The notes under the pieces: generated by a model | Told to the model about the DNA's origin: nothing | What the model saw: only the letters and a program-made list of their open reading frames with translations | The model's database searches: none | Made by a program: the position numbers and the translations under genes | Part shown: piece after piece, positions 16,163 to 25,254 of the stretch | Layout: every line of letters begins with the position of its first letter | How positions within the stretch are numbered: the first letter of the stretch is position 1 | NCBI GenBank assembly: GCA_963668655.2 | Contig: CAXXPQ010000004.1 | Coordinates: 868,001 to 932,000 of the forward strand | DNA length: 64,000 nt | Source of the DNA: G963668655 sp963668655 | GTDB lineage: Bacteria > Myxococcota_A > SURF-8 | Direction: 5' to 3'

Positions 16163-16957
16163 TCAGCGTCGGTTGAACGGCAAGGACAGGAAAAACAGCA
16201 GGGCCTGAACCAGAATGACAGCCGCCCCACTGGGCAGATCGAACGTGTAGGAGACGAAAAGCCCCAAAAGCGTGGTTCCCATTCCAATGCCTACCGCCAG
16301 AAGCGACATGCGGAAAAAGGAGCGCGCCAGCATCCTCGCCGTGGCCGCTGGAACCACCAGAAAGGCCACCACCAGCATGATGCCAAGCAGCTTCACCGCC
16401 AGCACCACGGTCACCGCGATGAGCACCGAGAGCAGATAGTCGTCCCGGTCCACGGGCAGCCGATCGGCTAAAGCCAGTTCCCGATCGAAAGTGGCGTAGG
16501 CCCAACGGCTCCAGACGGGCAGAGTGAAAAGCGAAAACAGGAGAAACAGCCCCGTGGCCCACAGGTCGGCGGGTGTCACCGCCAGGATACTGCCGAAGAG
16601 ATAGGAAAACGCCTCGGTGGTGAAATCCTGCCGCAAGGAAAGAAAGACGATGCCCAGGGCCATGGAAACGGAAAAAAAGATCCCGATGGCGGTGTCCTCG
16701 CCCAAGACGGTGCGCCGCCGGAGCCAGGTGATGCCCAGGGCGGTGGCGATAGTGAAGGGTACGGCCACTCCCATGGGCTCCACGCCCAGCAACAGCCCCA
16801 GCGCCACGCCGCCGAAAGCCGCGTGGGAGAGCCCCGAGCCCATGAAGCTCATGCCGCGCTGGACGATGAAAACGCCGTAATAGCCGCCGAGCATGGCGAC
16901 GAGCATCCCCGCCAGCACGGCCCGCTGCATGAAAGGCATGGAAAGCGCTTCAAGCAT
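16163..16957 (-). CDS. znuB: Zinc/manganese ABC transporter permease
   Basis: The 264-residue ABC-3 family permease has eight or more hydrophobic segments. Family motifs are visible: 'VQRGMSFMGSGLSHAAFGGVALG' near the N-terminus, 'GEDTAIGIFFS', and 'KLLGIMLVVAFLVVPAATARML' in the region contacting the ATPase. It overlaps znuC by 8 bases and is followed by selD. It imports zinc (or manganese) across the inner membrane with ZnuA and ZnuC. Confidence 0.93.
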   Translation of the reverse strand: MLEALSMPFMQRAVLAGMLVAMLGGYYGVFIVQRGMSFMGSGLSHAAFGGVALGLLLGVEPMGVAVPFTIATALGITWLRRRTVLGEDTAIGIFFSVSMALGIVFLSLRQDFTTEAFSYLFGSILAVTPADLWATGLFLLFSLFTLPVWSRWAYATFDRELALADRLPVDRDDYLLSVLIAVTVVLAVKLLGIMLVVAFLVVPAATARMLARSFFRMSLLAVGIGMGTTLLGLFVSYTFDLPSGAAVILVQALLFFLSLPFNRR

Positions 16958-17711
16958 GGGGCATGCCCCCCACCCACATGGGATGGTCGTGCCCCACGTG
17001 TCCGAAGACCCGCCGCATGTTTTCGTCGCTCAGCACCTCCGCGGACGGTCCATAGCCGATCTGTCGGCGGTTGAGCAGCAGCACGTGGCTGCACAGGTGA
17101 CAGACGGCGTTCAGATCGTGAGTAATCATCATCACCGTGGCGCCGCTTTCTTTCTGGTAATCCTCCAAGAGCCGGTACATGTCCAGTTCGCCGACCACGT
17201 CGATTCCCGTGGCCGGCTCGTCCAGAAGGATGATGCCGGGGCGACTGACCAGGGCGCGGGCCAGGTAGACCCGTTGCAGTTCACCGCCGGAAAGCCGGGT
17301 GATGCTCCGGCCTTCCAGGTGATTCGCCTTCACGCGCAGAAGCATGGCCTCGGCCCGTTCGCGATCGGCCTTTCCCAATCGCCCCGGCCAGCGGCGCTTC
17401 AATCCGGAGGCCACCAGTTCGATGGCCGTGCCGGGAAACGAGCGGTTCAGGGTCTTGAACTGGGGCACGTAGCCGATTTCCCCGGTGGGAAGATCCTCCG
17501 GCGTCCGGCCGTTGATTCGCAAGCGGCCCGCCCCCACGGGAATCAGACCCAGAATCGTCTTCAGCAGCGACGTTTTTCCGGCTCCGTTGGGGCCGATGAT
17601 GGAAACGAAAGCGCCGGATTCCACCGTCACGTTCAGGTCTTCCAGGACCAGGTGTCCTCCCAGACGCACGCCCAGGCTTTCCATGCGGATCGCGGCGGAG
17701 GGATCGCTCAT
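16950..17711 (-). CDS. znuC: Zinc/manganese ABC transporter ATPase
   Basis: This 253-residue ATPase has Walker A 'GPNGAGKTSLL' near residue 40, the signature 'LSGGELQRVYLARAL', Walker B 'GIILLDEPATGID' and switch His 'MMITHDLNAV'. The C-terminus is His-containing ('FGHVGHDHPMWVGG'), as in many zinc ATPases. It overlaps znuA by four bases upstream and znuB by eight downstream, which fixes it in the znu operon. Confidence 0.94.
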   Translation of the reverse strand: MSDPSAAIRMESLGVRLGGHLVLEDLNVTVESGAFVSIIGPNGAGKTSLLKTILGLIPVGAGRLRINGRTPEDLPTGEIGYVPQFKTLNRSFPGTAIELVASGLKRRWPGRLGKADRERAEAMLLRVKANHLEGRSITRLSGGELQRVYLARALVSRPGIILLDEPATGIDVVGELDMYRLLEDYQKESGATVMMITHDLNAVCHLCSHVLLLNRRQIGYGPSAEVLSDENMRRVFGHVGHDHPMWVGGMPHA

Positions 17712-18586
17712 GGCAGAGCCTTTTCGATCCGCGCCGTATTTTTCCGGATCAGGGCATCATAGGTCTCTTTCTTTTCACGGCCCAGGGGATTCAACTGCAC
17801 TACGGGAATCCCCGCCGTTTCGGCCAGAACGCGAGCGGCCTTGTCCGAATGCTGCGGCATGGTAAAGAGGGCGCGAACCTTCTTTCGTTTCAACAATCCG
17901 GCCATCTCCATCACGGCTCTGGGCGAGGGATCCTTTCCGGGAACCGGTTCCACCACGATCTCCGCATGGAGTCCGTAGCGGCGGAAAAAGTAGCGATAGA
18001 AGGGGTGGCTCAGCGCCACCCGCACGCCCTGGAGGCGCTGGAGGCTTCGGGCCGTATCCCGATGCAGGTTTTCCAGTTTTGCGGCGAATATCTCCCCGTT
18101 TTTCCGGTAGATCGCGCAACCTTCCGGATCGATTTCACACAGAGATTTCAGCAAACCGGGGATCAGCGCCTTCACCGCCAGCGGATCCGTCCAGAAATGG
18201 GGATCCTTGCCATGATGCTCGTGTCCGTGCCGTGCGTGGCCGTCTGAATCGGAGGCTTCTTCCTCCTCGAATTTCAGAGTAAACGATTCAGGAAGCAGGG
18301 AAAGCGCCTGGACTTTTCGCTTGGCGTCGAAACGGGTGCTCCAGCCGTCCAGGTCATCGGAAATACTGAACAATGCCGCCGCCTCGGCGATACGCCGGGC
18401 GTCGGAGGGCCTGGGATCATAGACGTGGGGCGAAGCGCCCACGGGAAGCAGGGGAGTCACTTCCGCCCGTTCATGAACGATTTCCTGAAGAATCGCGGAA
18501 AGTGGAGGAATGCTGGCGACGTACGTCACGCCTCCGTTCCCTCCCGCCAGAAATACATGAAGTAGAATCATAAGATATGCGGACAT
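17708..18586 (-). CDS. znuA: Periplasmic zinc-binding protein of ABC transporter
   Basis: I take the ATG at 18586 (about 292 residues), giving the signal peptide 'MSAYLMILLHVFLAGG' with GAGAGGGG upstream; the frame runs back to 18637. It is a cluster A-I metal-binding protein: 'VGASPHVYDPRPSDARRIAEA' with the first metal His, a charged His-rich loop near residue 130 ('GHARHGHEHHGKDPHFWTDP'), 'VALSHPFYRYFFRRYGL' with another His, and 'QHSDKAARVLAE' with 'PVVQLNPLG' near the end. The signal peptide is short. This family captures Zn(II) in the periplasm for ZnuBC. It is the first gene of znuACB-selD. Confidence 0.92.
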   Translation of the reverse strand: MSAYLMILLHVFLAGGNGGVTYVASIPPLSAILQEIVHERAEVTPLLPVGASPHVYDPRPSDARRIAEAAALFSISDDLDGWSTRFDAKRKVQALSLLPESFTLKFEEEEASDSDGHARHGHEHHGKDPHFWTDPLAVKALIPGLLKSLCEIDPEGCAIYRKNGEIFAAKLENLHRDTARSLQRLQGVRVALSHPFYRYFFRRYGLHAEIVVEPVPGKDPSPRAVMEMAGLLKRKKVRALFTMPQHSDKAARVLAETAGIPVVQLNPLGREKKETYDALIRKNTARIEKALP

Positions 18587-18627
18587 TGGATGCTGACCCC
18601 TCTCTGATCTTCCGGCGACGCCATTCA

Positions 18628-18656
18628 GGCTTAACACCGGCGCGTTGCACTGTCAA
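18628..18656 (-). promoter_or_regulatory. Candidate promoter of the znu-selD operon
   Basis: On the minus strand a perfect TTGACA (18656-18651) is followed, after 17 bases, by TAAGCC (18633-18628), about 42 bases before the znuA ATG. The -10 is weak. I saw no copy of the palindrome found at 10671 here. Confidence 0.4.
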
Positions 18657-18744
18657 GACGTGAGAGGTTCCGCCGCCGCAAATGATTCCCGATTCCGAAC
18701 GCTCCCCCGCTTTCGTTATCGATGTGAATCCAAAAACCGGGCGA

Positions 18745-19119
18745 TCAGGTCCCGGAGGCGGAGGCTTCGTTCTTGGACGGGGCGGATTCGGCCGGTTTCG
18801 GCTTTTTTTCTTCGGTGGGCTGGGTTTCCTTGGCCTCGGAGGCGGATGAGGCGGACGCCGATTCCGTGGTTTCCGTGGAGGAACCGTTCTTTTTATCGGC
18901 CGGGGCGTGGCTGCCGTTGGAGCCGCCACTGCCTTTCTTGTCCTTGAAATCGGTTTCGTACCACCCGGTTCCCTTCAGAACGAAGGAGGTCCGGCTGATG
19001 AGGCGATGAACTTCCCCTTCGACGCCGCAGGAGCAACGGGTAAGCGGGGCGTCGTTAATTCCTTGAAATTCCTCGAAAACCTTTCCGCAGGCGTCGCATT
19101 TGTACTCGTAGATGGGCAT
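18745..19119 (-). CDS. FmdB-type zinc-ribbon protein
   Basis: The start is set at the ATG at 19119 (AAGGAAT upstream), giving 'MPIYEYKCDACGKVFEEFQ' and about 124 residues. The longer frame to 19251 is not family-like. Cys8, Cys11 and the later 'RCSCG' pair form the small CxxC...CxC zinc ribbon of the FmdB family ('putative regulatory protein, FmdB'). After 'FVLKGTGWYETDFK' the last 60 residues are a low-complexity Ser/Glu/Lys/Ala tail, probably disordered. The role is unknown in most bacteria. It lies 124 bases after thiL on the same strand, so it may end the housekeeping run. Confidence 0.85.
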   Translation of the reverse strand: MPIYEYKCDACGKVFEEFQGINDAPLTRCSCGVEGEVHRLISRTSFVLKGTGWYETDFKDKKGSGGSNGSHAPADKKNGSSTETTESASASSASEAKETQPTEEKKPKPAESAPSKNEASASGT

Positions 19120-19243
19120 CTCGATTCCTTCTGGCAGATCCGGCTTCTCCGCTGCTTCTCGCGCGGCACGATGTTCCGGACCTAAAAATAAGGCCGGAAG
19201 CGGAAAAAGCAAGGAAAAAAGTGCGTTTTCGGAGAGGTTGCAT

Positions 19244-20239
19244 TCACCCAAAATGATCGAAACCGATGCGCCCGAAAGGCGTAACGCTTCCGTCCGGGTC
19301 CAGGCGATGCAAGCCGGGCTCAGGGACGATGAAACCGATACGAACCGGTGGGCGCAGATCCTTCGGCCAGGGGGCGAGCGGCTTTGCGCCCCGCAGGGTG
19401 AAAAGCAAAGCGTAGTCCTCGCCGCCGGTAAGGATCGTTTCCACGGGGTCGAGAGCGTGTTTGCGGCAGAAGGACGCCAGTTCCGGCGGAATGGACAGCC
19501 TTGCGGGTTCGATCAACGCCCCGACTCCGCTCGACGTACAGATATGCAGCAGGTCGCCCAAAAGGCCGTCGGAGACGTCCAGCATGGCAGTGCTTCTCTT
19601 TGAACGGGCGATCCGGCGACCTTCCGTGATCCTTGGAACGGGACGCCGATGGGCTTGAAGGAAGGTTTGGGGTACCCGCCAGCCGTTTTCCAGGGCCAGC
19701 AATCCCGCCCGGGACAAGCCTAAGTCCCCGCAAATCCACAGGGAATCGCCGGGCCGTGCGCCGTCCCGCCGCAGGATGCGGGACGTTTCCGCCTGGCCCA
19801 CTACGGTCACGGTCAGCACCAGATTCTCCGGACTCCGCGTGGTGTCGCCTCCGGCCACGGCCACGTTGAAAGTCCGCGCGCAGTCGTACAATCCCTTGTA
19901 GAAAGAATCCAGCCAGGCCACGGACAGACCGCCGGGCAAGGACAGGGAGAGAAAGGCCGCCAGGGGTTCGCCGCCCATGGCCGCGATGTCGCTCAGGTTC
20001 ACGGCCAGGGCCTTCCAGCCCAGATCCTCGGCGTTCGTAGTGGCCTGCCGGAAGTGCACGTCCTCCACCAGCGTATCCGTGGTGACAAGCCAGCGCTTTC
20101 CCGCCTCCGACCGCAGGACGGCGGCGTCGTCTCCGATGCCGGTCTCCAGTTGCGGATGGGAGGGCGCGTCCTTCGCGATGCGGCGGATCCAGCCGAACTC
20201 CCCCAGGGATCTCAGGTCTTTTTCCTTTTTGGAAGGCAT
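19244..20239 (-). CDS. thiL: Thiamine-monophosphate kinase
   Basis: ThiL phosphorylates thiamine monophosphate to the active diphosphate. The 331-residue product has 'GIGDDAAVL', 'LVTTDTLVEDVHF', 'ALAVNLSDIAAMGGEP', 'VAGGDTTRSPENLVLTVTVVG' and 'AMLDVSDGLLGDLLHI', the ordered motifs of the PurM-like ThiL family, including the Asp residues that bind Mg-ATP. It starts 18 bases after thiE, so the two thiamine genes are adjacent and probably co-transcribed. Confidence 0.94.
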   Translation of the reverse strand: MPSKKEKDLRSLGEFGWIRRIAKDAPSHPQLETGIGDDAAVLRSEAGKRWLVTTDTLVEDVHFRQATTNAEDLGWKALAVNLSDIAAMGGEPLAAFLSLSLPGGLSVAWLDSFYKGLYDCARTFNVAVAGGDTTRSPENLVLTVTVVGQAETSRILRRDGARPGDSLWICGDLGLSRAGLLALENGWRVPQTFLQAHRRPVPRITEGRRIARSKRSTAMLDVSDGLLGDLLHICTSSGVGALIEPARLSIPPELASFCRKHALDPVETILTGGEDYALLFTLRGAKPLAPWPKDLRPPVRIGFIVPEPGLHRLDPDGSVTPFGRIGFDHFG

Positions 20240-20257
20240 GAAAATATTCTTCCCGCT

Positions 20258-20917
20258 TCAGGACGAAGACGCCCGGTCCACGATCTCCCGCAGCCCGCGC
20301 GCCGCGCGTTCGATCACGGAAAGTTCTCCGCTCTTGAGGATGGCGGAAATCACCGCCACGCCGTCCGCGCCCGCCTCCATCACCGTCGCCGCGTTGGTTT
20401 CGTCGATGCCGCCGATGCCCGCCAGGGGAAGAGACAACGCCCTCCGGATCCGCCGTAGTCCTTCGGGACCGATGACGTCGGCGTGGTCCTTCTTGGTGTC
20501 CGTGGGGAACATGGCCCCGATGCCCAGGTAGTCCGCGCCTTCGTCTTGTGCGGCCCGGGCCTCCTCGATGGTGTTGGCCGAGGCCCCGATAACGGCCTGC
20601 GGCCCCAGGATCTCCCGGGCGACGCGCACCGGAAGATCGCCCTGTCCCAGATGCACGCCATCCGCGCCCATGGCCAGCGCCAGATCCACGCGGTTGTTGA
20701 CGATCAGCTTCACGTTCCGGTCGCGAAGTACGGCGAGCAGTTCCCGCCCCAGCGCCAGCGTCTCCCGGTCCGATGCCTCCTTTTCGCGCAGTTGGACGAG
20801 CGTCGCGCCGCCCGCCACCGCCGCCCGCACCTGCTCGACCAGCGTGCGGGAGGAATAGCGGCGGTCCGTCACCAGGTAGAGACGCAGTTCCTCCGGGCGA
20901 AACGGCATCTCAAGCAC
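20258..20917 (-). CDS. thiE: Thiamine-phosphate synthase
   Basis: ThiE joins HMP-pyrophosphate and thiazole phosphate to give thiamine phosphate. The 219-residue TIM-barrel protein shows 'LYLVTDRR', 'ATLVQLREKEASDRE', 'LIVNNRVDLALAMGADGVHLGQGDLP', 'IGASANTIEEARAAQDEGADYLGIG', 'FPTDTKK' and 'PLAGIGGID', all standard ThiE elements. Its start overlaps the end of purB by eight bases, indicating coupling to purine biosynthesis. The thiL gene follows. No ThiC/ThiG/ThiD genes are visible. Confidence 0.95.
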   Translation of the reverse strand: MLEMPFRPEELRLYLVTDRRYSSRTLVEQVRAAVAGGATLVQLREKEASDRETLALGRELLAVLRDRNVKLIVNNRVDLALAMGADGVHLGQGDLPVRVAREILGPQAVIGASANTIEEARAAQDEGADYLGIGAMFPTDTKKDHADVIGPEGLRRIRRALSLPLAGIGGIDETNAATVMEAGADGVAVISAILKSGELSVIERAARGLREIVDRASSS

Positions 20918-22211
20918 CGAAGACCCGGTTGAAGATGGTGTCCACGTGCTTCAGGTGATAGGCCGGATCGAAGCAGCGCCGAATGTCCGCCTCCTCCATA
21001 TGCGCCATCAGTTCCTCGTCCGAAAGCAGTGCCGAAAGCAGATCCAGGTCCGGTTCGTGCCAGACGCGCATGGCGTTTCGCTGAACGGTTTCGTAGGCCT
21101 TCTGCCGGGGCAGTTTTTTGCCGATAAGATCCAGGAGCACCTTCTGGGAGTAGACCAGCCCCCGGGTGAGGTTCAGGTTCCGCCGCATGTTTTCCGGAAA
21201 GACGGTCAGGTTGTCCAGCATACGGGTCAGACGTTGCAGCATGTAATCGATCAGAATCGTGCCGTCCGGAGCGATGACGCGCTCCACGGAACTGTGGCTG
21301 ATGTCGCGCTCATGCCAGAGGGCCACGTTCTCCATGGCGGCCAGGGCGTTGGCGCGCACCACGCGGGCCAAACCCGAAAGATTCTCGGAGCCGATGGGGT
21401 TGCGCTTGTGCGGCATGGCGGACGAACCCTTCTGGCCCTTGCCGAAGGCCTCCTCGGCCTCGCGGACTTCGGTCCGCTGCATATGCCGGATCTGCACGGC
21501 GATCTTCTCGATGGTGGAGGCGATCAGGGCCAGGGCGGTGAAGTACTCCGCGTGGCGGTCGCGCTGGATCACCTGGTTGGAGACGGGTTCCGGAACCAGG
21601 CCCAGTTTGTCGCAGACGAATTCCTCCAGTTCTGGCGGCGTGTTGGCGAAGGTGCCCACCGCGCCGGAAATCATGCCCACCGAGACGTTCGCGGCGGCCG
21701 TCTCGAAGCGCCGTACGTGGCGGCCCATTTCTTCGTAATAAAGCGCCAGCACCAGGCCGAAGGTGATGGGCTCGGCGTGGATGCCATGGGAGCGCCCCAC
21801 CATGAGCGTGTCCTTGTGTTCCAGCGCCCGGCGTTTCAGTACGGCCCGCATGGCGTGCAGATCCTCCAGGATGAGCGCCGAGGCTTGCTTCAATTGAAGC
21901 GCCATGGCCGTGTCCAGCACGTCGGAACTGGTCATGCCGAAATGCACCCAACGCGCGGGTTCCCCGGCCTGCTCCTCGATGTGCGTCAGAAAAGCGATGA
22001 TGTCGTGCTTGGTGGTCCGCTCGATCTCGTCGATGCGGACCGGGTCGATGCGCACCTCCGCCGCCAGCACGGCCTCCACGGCCTCCTTCGGGACGATGCC
22101 CAGCACGCCCATGCCTTCGAGCGCGGCTTTTTCCACCTCCCACCAGGTTTCGTATTTGGATTGCAGATCCCAGATGCGGCCCATCTCCGGCCGGGTGTAG
22201 CGTTCGATCAT
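20910..22211 (-). CDS. purB: Adenylosuccinate lyase
   Basis: PurB cleaves SAICAR and adenylosuccinate in purine synthesis. I start it at the ATG at 22211, preceded by AAGGAGG, giving 'MIERYTRPEMGRIWDLQSKY' and 433 residues. Family motifs: 'TKHDIIAFL', 'HFGMTSSDVLDTAMALQ', 'GRSHGIHAEPITFG' with a catalytic His, and the superfamily signature 'GSSAMPHKRNPIGSENL'. It follows lpxC by 17 bases and overlaps thiE by eight. The longer frame to 22364 lacks homology character and runs into lpxC. Confidence 0.96.
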   Translation of the reverse strand: MIERYTRPEMGRIWDLQSKYETWWEVEKAALEGMGVLGIVPKEAVEAVLAAEVRIDPVRIDEIERTTKHDIIAFLTHIEEQAGEPARWVHFGMTSSDVLDTAMALQLKQASALILEDLHAMRAVLKRRALEHKDTLMVGRSHGIHAEPITFGLVLALYYEEMGRHVRRFETAAANVSVGMISGAVGTFANTPPELEEFVCDKLGLVPEPVSNQVIQRDRHAEYFTALALIASTIEKIAVQIRHMQRTEVREAEEAFGKGQKGSSAMPHKRNPIGSENLSGLARVVRANALAAMENVALWHERDISHSSVERVIAPDGTILIDYMLQRLTRMLDNLTVFPENMRRNLNLTRGLVYSQKVLLDLIGKKLPRQKAYETVQRNAMRVWHEPDLDLLSALLSDEELMAHMEEADIRRCFDPAYHLKHVDTIFNRVFGA

Positions 22212-22228
22212 GCCTCGTTCCTCCTTCG

Positions 22229-23086
22229 TCAAGTGCAGAGAATCGGCCTCGCGTCTCGTTCGGAAAGGCCATGAGCAAGCACCTCCCGCGCGAAACGTAC
22301 GTTCAATTCGTGGCCGGGCCAGGCCGCACGCACATGCGCCAGCAGTGGACGGCCCAGCAGCCAAAGATCTCCCAGCAGGTCCAGGGCCTTGTGGCGCACG
22401 GGTTCGTCCGGAAAACGGAGTTCGCCTTCATAGAGGCCGTGCTCCGTGAAGATCACGGTGTTTTCGGGATCCGCACCCCGGGCGAACCCCTGTTTTCGCA
22501 AGCGCTCGGCTTCCTTCATGAACCCGAAAGTGCGCGCCGGGGCCAGTTCCGTCTCCAGGTCCGCGCGTGACGGATCCCCGCGCCATTGCTGGCGGCGGAT
22601 CAGCACGTGCTCGTACTCGATTTCCACTTCCAAAATCGGGCGGTCCGTTGGAAAGGCCTCAATGAAACGCGACCCGTCCGCCACCCGCAGAGGTTCTGCA
22701 ATCGTCCACGGCAGGACGAACCCGCCCACGGTTCGCAGACCCGCCCGGCGCATGCCTTCCGTGAAGGGCCAAGCACTGCCGTCCAGAACGGGAAGTTCGG
22801 GGCCCGCGACTTCCATGCGAAGATCCGTTATCCCCAACAGATGGCAGGCGGCCAGGAGATGCTCTACCGTGCGCACTCGGGCGTCTCCTTTGGCCAGCGT
22901 GACGGAAAGCGTCGTGTCCGCTACATGCCAAATATCTGCGGGGATCTCGGTTCCGTCCTCCGTCACGAAACGGATGCCGCCGCCGTCGGCGGGCAGCAGG
23001 CGCACCCGGCCGTTTTCTCCCGTGTGAACGCCCGGGCCCGTGAATACCACCGGCCGGGCCAGGGAGCGTCTAGCCGTCCTCGTCAT
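22229..23086 (-). CDS. lpxC: UDP-3-O-acyl-N-acetylglucosamine deacetylase
   Basis: LpxC is the zinc enzyme of the committed step of lipid A synthesis, so the cell very probably has an LPS outer membrane. The 285 residues include 'GPGVHTGENGRVRLLPA', 'RTVEHLLAACHLLGITDLRMEV' with the zinc His, 'ELPVLDGSAWPF', 'ARTFGFMKEAERL' and 'RHKALDLLGDLWLLG' (HKxxDxxGD, second zinc ligand region), then 'PGHELNVRFAREV'. It overlaps ruvB by 17 bases and precedes purB. It is slightly shorter than the usual 300 residues but no motif is missing. Confidence 0.94.
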   Translation of the reverse strand: MTRTARRSLARPVVFTGPGVHTGENGRVRLLPADGGGIRFVTEDGTEIPADIWHVADTTLSVTLAKGDARVRTVEHLLAACHLLGITDLRMEVAGPELPVLDGSAWPFTEGMRRAGLRTVGGFVLPWTIAEPLRVADGSRFIEAFPTDRPILEVEIEYEHVLIRRQQWRGDPSRADLETELAPARTFGFMKEAERLRKQGFARGADPENTVIFTEHGLYEGELRFPDEPVRHKALDLLGDLWLLGRPLLAHVRAAWPGHELNVRFAREVLAHGLSERDARPILCT

Positions 23087-24137
23087 CGGATCGATCCGCG
23101 GAAGCGGCGGTGGAAAACAGGTCCGGCTGGTCGCGCTTGGGCAGGATGCCGAGATGTTGATAGGCTTTTTCCGTAATCACGCGCCCCTTCGGCGTGCGCT
23201 GGAGATAGCCCTTTTTGATGAGATAGGGTTCGTACACGTCTTCCAACGTGTCCTGTTCCATGGAAAGCGCCGCACAGAGCGTTTTCATCCCCACCGGCCC
23301 GCCGGTGAACATCCGCGCGATGGTGTCCAGGATGCGCCGATCGATCTGGTCCAGTCCGGCGTCGTCGATCTCCAGTTTTTCCAGGCCGTAGCGGGCGATC
23401 TCCAAATCGATGCCCGATTTCTCGCGCACCTCGGCGAAATCCCGCACGCGCCGGAGCAGGCGGTTCGTGATGCGCGGCGTACCCCGGCTGCGCCGGGCGA
23501 TCTCCCAGGCGGCGTCTTCCTTTACGGAAATGCCCAGCACCCGGCTGGCGCGGCGGACGATCTTCATCAGTTCCTCGGGAGAGTAGTAGTCCAGTTGCAC
23601 CTGAATTCCGAAGCGGTCCCGCAGGGGGTTGGTGAGCATGCCCGCCCGGGTGGTGGCGCCGATCAGGGTGAAGCGTTGCAGGGGCAACTTGACGCTCTTG
23701 GCGTGGGGCCCTTCGCCGATGATGATGTCGAACTCGAAATCCTCCATGGCGGGATAAAGGTTTTCCTCGATGATGGGATTCATACGGTGGATTTCGTCGA
23801 TGAACAGGATGTCACCCTTGTTCAAGTTGGTGAGGATTCCCGCCAGATCGCCTTTTCGATCGATGGCCGGACCGCTGGTGGGAAAGATCTTCACGCCCAG
23901 TTCGTTGGCGATGATATGGGCCAGCGTGGTCTTTCCAAGCCCCGGCGGGGCCCAGAAAAGGGTGTGGTCCATGGCGTCGCCGCGCTTCTTGGCGGCTTGA
24001 ATGAAGACATCCAGGTTCTCTACGGCGCGCTCCTGCCCGATGTATTCGGAAAGCCACTGGGGGCGCAGGGAGTTTTCCACGCCTTTCTCGCCGGACCGCC
24101 GGGCCGGATCCAGATCCTGTCTGTCGGCGTCGCTCAT
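23070..24137 (-). CDS. ruvB: Holliday junction branch-migration helicase RuvB
   Basis: This 355-residue AAA+ motor drives branch migration with RuvA. Motifs: 'SLRPQWLSEYIGQERAVENL', Walker A 'GPPGLGKTTLAHIIANELG', Walker B 'GDILFIDEIHRMNP', sensor 'TLIGATTRAGMLTNPLRDRFG' with the arginine finger region, and a C-terminal winged helix ending 'PYLIKKGYLQRTPKGRVITEKAY'. It overlaps ruvA by four bases. The C-terminal tail is Asp/Ser-rich. Confidence 0.97.
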   Translation of the reverse strand: MSDADRQDLDPARRSGEKGVENSLRPQWLSEYIGQERAVENLDVFIQAAKKRGDAMDHTLFWAPPGLGKTTLAHIIANELGVKIFPTSGPAIDRKGDLAGILTNLNKGDILFIDEIHRMNPIIEENLYPAMEDFEFDIIIGEGPHAKSVKLPLQRFTLIGATTRAGMLTNPLRDRFGIQVQLDYYSPEELMKIVRRASRVLGISVKEDAAWEIARRSRGTPRITNRLLRRVRDFAEVREKSGIDLEIARYGLEKLEIDDAGLDQIDRRILDTIARMFTGGPVGMKTLCAALSMEQDTLEDVYEPYLIKKGYLQRTPKGRVITEKAYQHLGILPKRDQPDLFSTAASADRSDDEDG

Positions 24138-24733
24138 CGTTGCATCTCCCGCAGGGCCTCACGGATCAGTTCCTCGACGGGCGTATCCTCCGCGAAGCGC
24201 TTCCCGAGTTTCTCCACCACTTTCTCCACGATCTTCGGCTTGTAACCCAGGTTGCAGAGCGCAGAGGCGAGTTCGCTTTCCACCTTGAAATGCATGGGCA
24301 GGGCGCTTTCGGTGGGCTCCAGCATCAAGGTTTTCGCCAGTTTGTCCTTCAATTCCACCAGCAGGCGCTCGGCGGTCTTCTTGCCCACACCGGGAATGGA
24401 GACCAGCCGCGCCAGATCTCCGTTGACGATGGCTTGTCCCAGGTCGTCGGCGGAAAGCGCCGAAAGCATGTTGATGGCCAGTTTCGGCCCCACACCGGAA
24501 ATGCCGATCAGGGAAAGAAACAGTTTCCGCTCCCGGTCGGAAAGAAAGCCGAATAGCTGGATGGCGTCCTCCCGCACGTTGGTATGGACGATCAGCGTCA
24601 CTTCCTCACCCGGTTCCCCGATGCGTTCCAGGGTGGTGTAACTGACCAGACAGGCATAGAAGACGCCGTTGACGTCGATCTCCACGCCCGAAGGACTTTT
24701 TTTATGAAGAATTCCGCGCAGTCCGGCGATCAC
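24134..24733 (-). CDS. ruvA: Holliday junction DNA-binding subunit RuvA
   Basis: The 199-residue protein has the N-terminal OB-fold ('MIAGLRGILHKKSPSGVEID'), paired helix-hairpin-helix motifs ('LFLSLIGISGVGPKLAINML' and 'RLVSIPGVGKKTAERLLVEL') and a C-terminal domain III ('LASALCNLGYKPKIVEKVV') that contacts RuvB. Its ends overlap ruvC and ruvB by four bases each. Confidence 0.96.
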   Translation of the reverse strand: MIAGLRGILHKKSPSGVEIDVNGVFYACLVSYTTLERIGEPGEEVTLIVHTNVREDAIQLFGFLSDRERKLFLSLIGISGVGPKLAINMLSALSADDLGQAIVNGDLARLVSIPGVGKKTAERLLVELKDKLAKTLMLEPTESALPMHFKVESELASALCNLGYKPKIVEKVVEKLGKRFAEDTPVEELIREALREMQR

Positions 24734-25227
24734 TTGGCCAACTCCTTCAGTCGGGCGTCGATGCCCCCGGCCTGAAGATGGCTGATGGCCACGGCCAGGG
24801 CGTCCGACGCGTTTTCCTCCGCGCGTTCGGGCAGACCCAGAAGAATGCGCACCATTTCGGCCACCTGCACCTTATCGGCCCGCCCGTGCCCCACCACGCA
24901 TTGCTTGACCTTGGCGGGAGGATACTCGGAGACATTCAGAGCGCATCGGCCCAGCGCCGCCAACGCCGCGCCCCGGGCCTGGCCGAGTTTCAATGCCGAG
25001 CGCCAGTTGTTCGCGTAAAACACGTCCTCGATGGCGGCCTGATCCGGCTCGTTCAGCCGGATCACACGTTCCAGTTCGTCCTGAATGAAAAACAATCGGG
25101 CGGCCGGACCGGCTTTCGGCGGTGGAACGATGACCCCGCAGTCGATATGGACGAGGCGTCCCCGGTCTTCCTCGACGATGCCGTATCCCGTAAAACGGCT
25201 TCCCGGGTCGATTCCGATGACTCGCAA
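24730..25227 (-). CDS. ruvC: Holliday junction resolvase RuvC
   Basis: This 165-residue nuclease starts 'MRVIGIDPGSRFTGYGIVE' with catalytic Asp7. Further acidic residues lie in 'QAAIEDVFYANNWRSALKLG' and 'ENASDALAVAISH', completing the RuvC active site. 'EYPPAKVKQCVVGHGRADKVQV' is the usual DNA-contact stretch. It cleaves junctions moved by RuvAB. It starts 27 bases after yebC and overlaps ruvA by four bases. Confidence 0.96.
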   Translation of the reverse strand: MRVIGIDPGSRFTGYGIVEEDRGRLVHIDCGVIVPPPKAGPAARLFFIQDELERVIRLNEPDQAAIEDVFYANNWRSALKLGQARGAALAALGRCALNVSEYPPAKVKQCVVGHGRADKVQVAEMVRILLGLPERAEENASDALAVAISHLQAGGIDARLKELAK

Positions 25228-25254
25228 GGGCGCTCCAATCCGGTGCGGTTTCCA

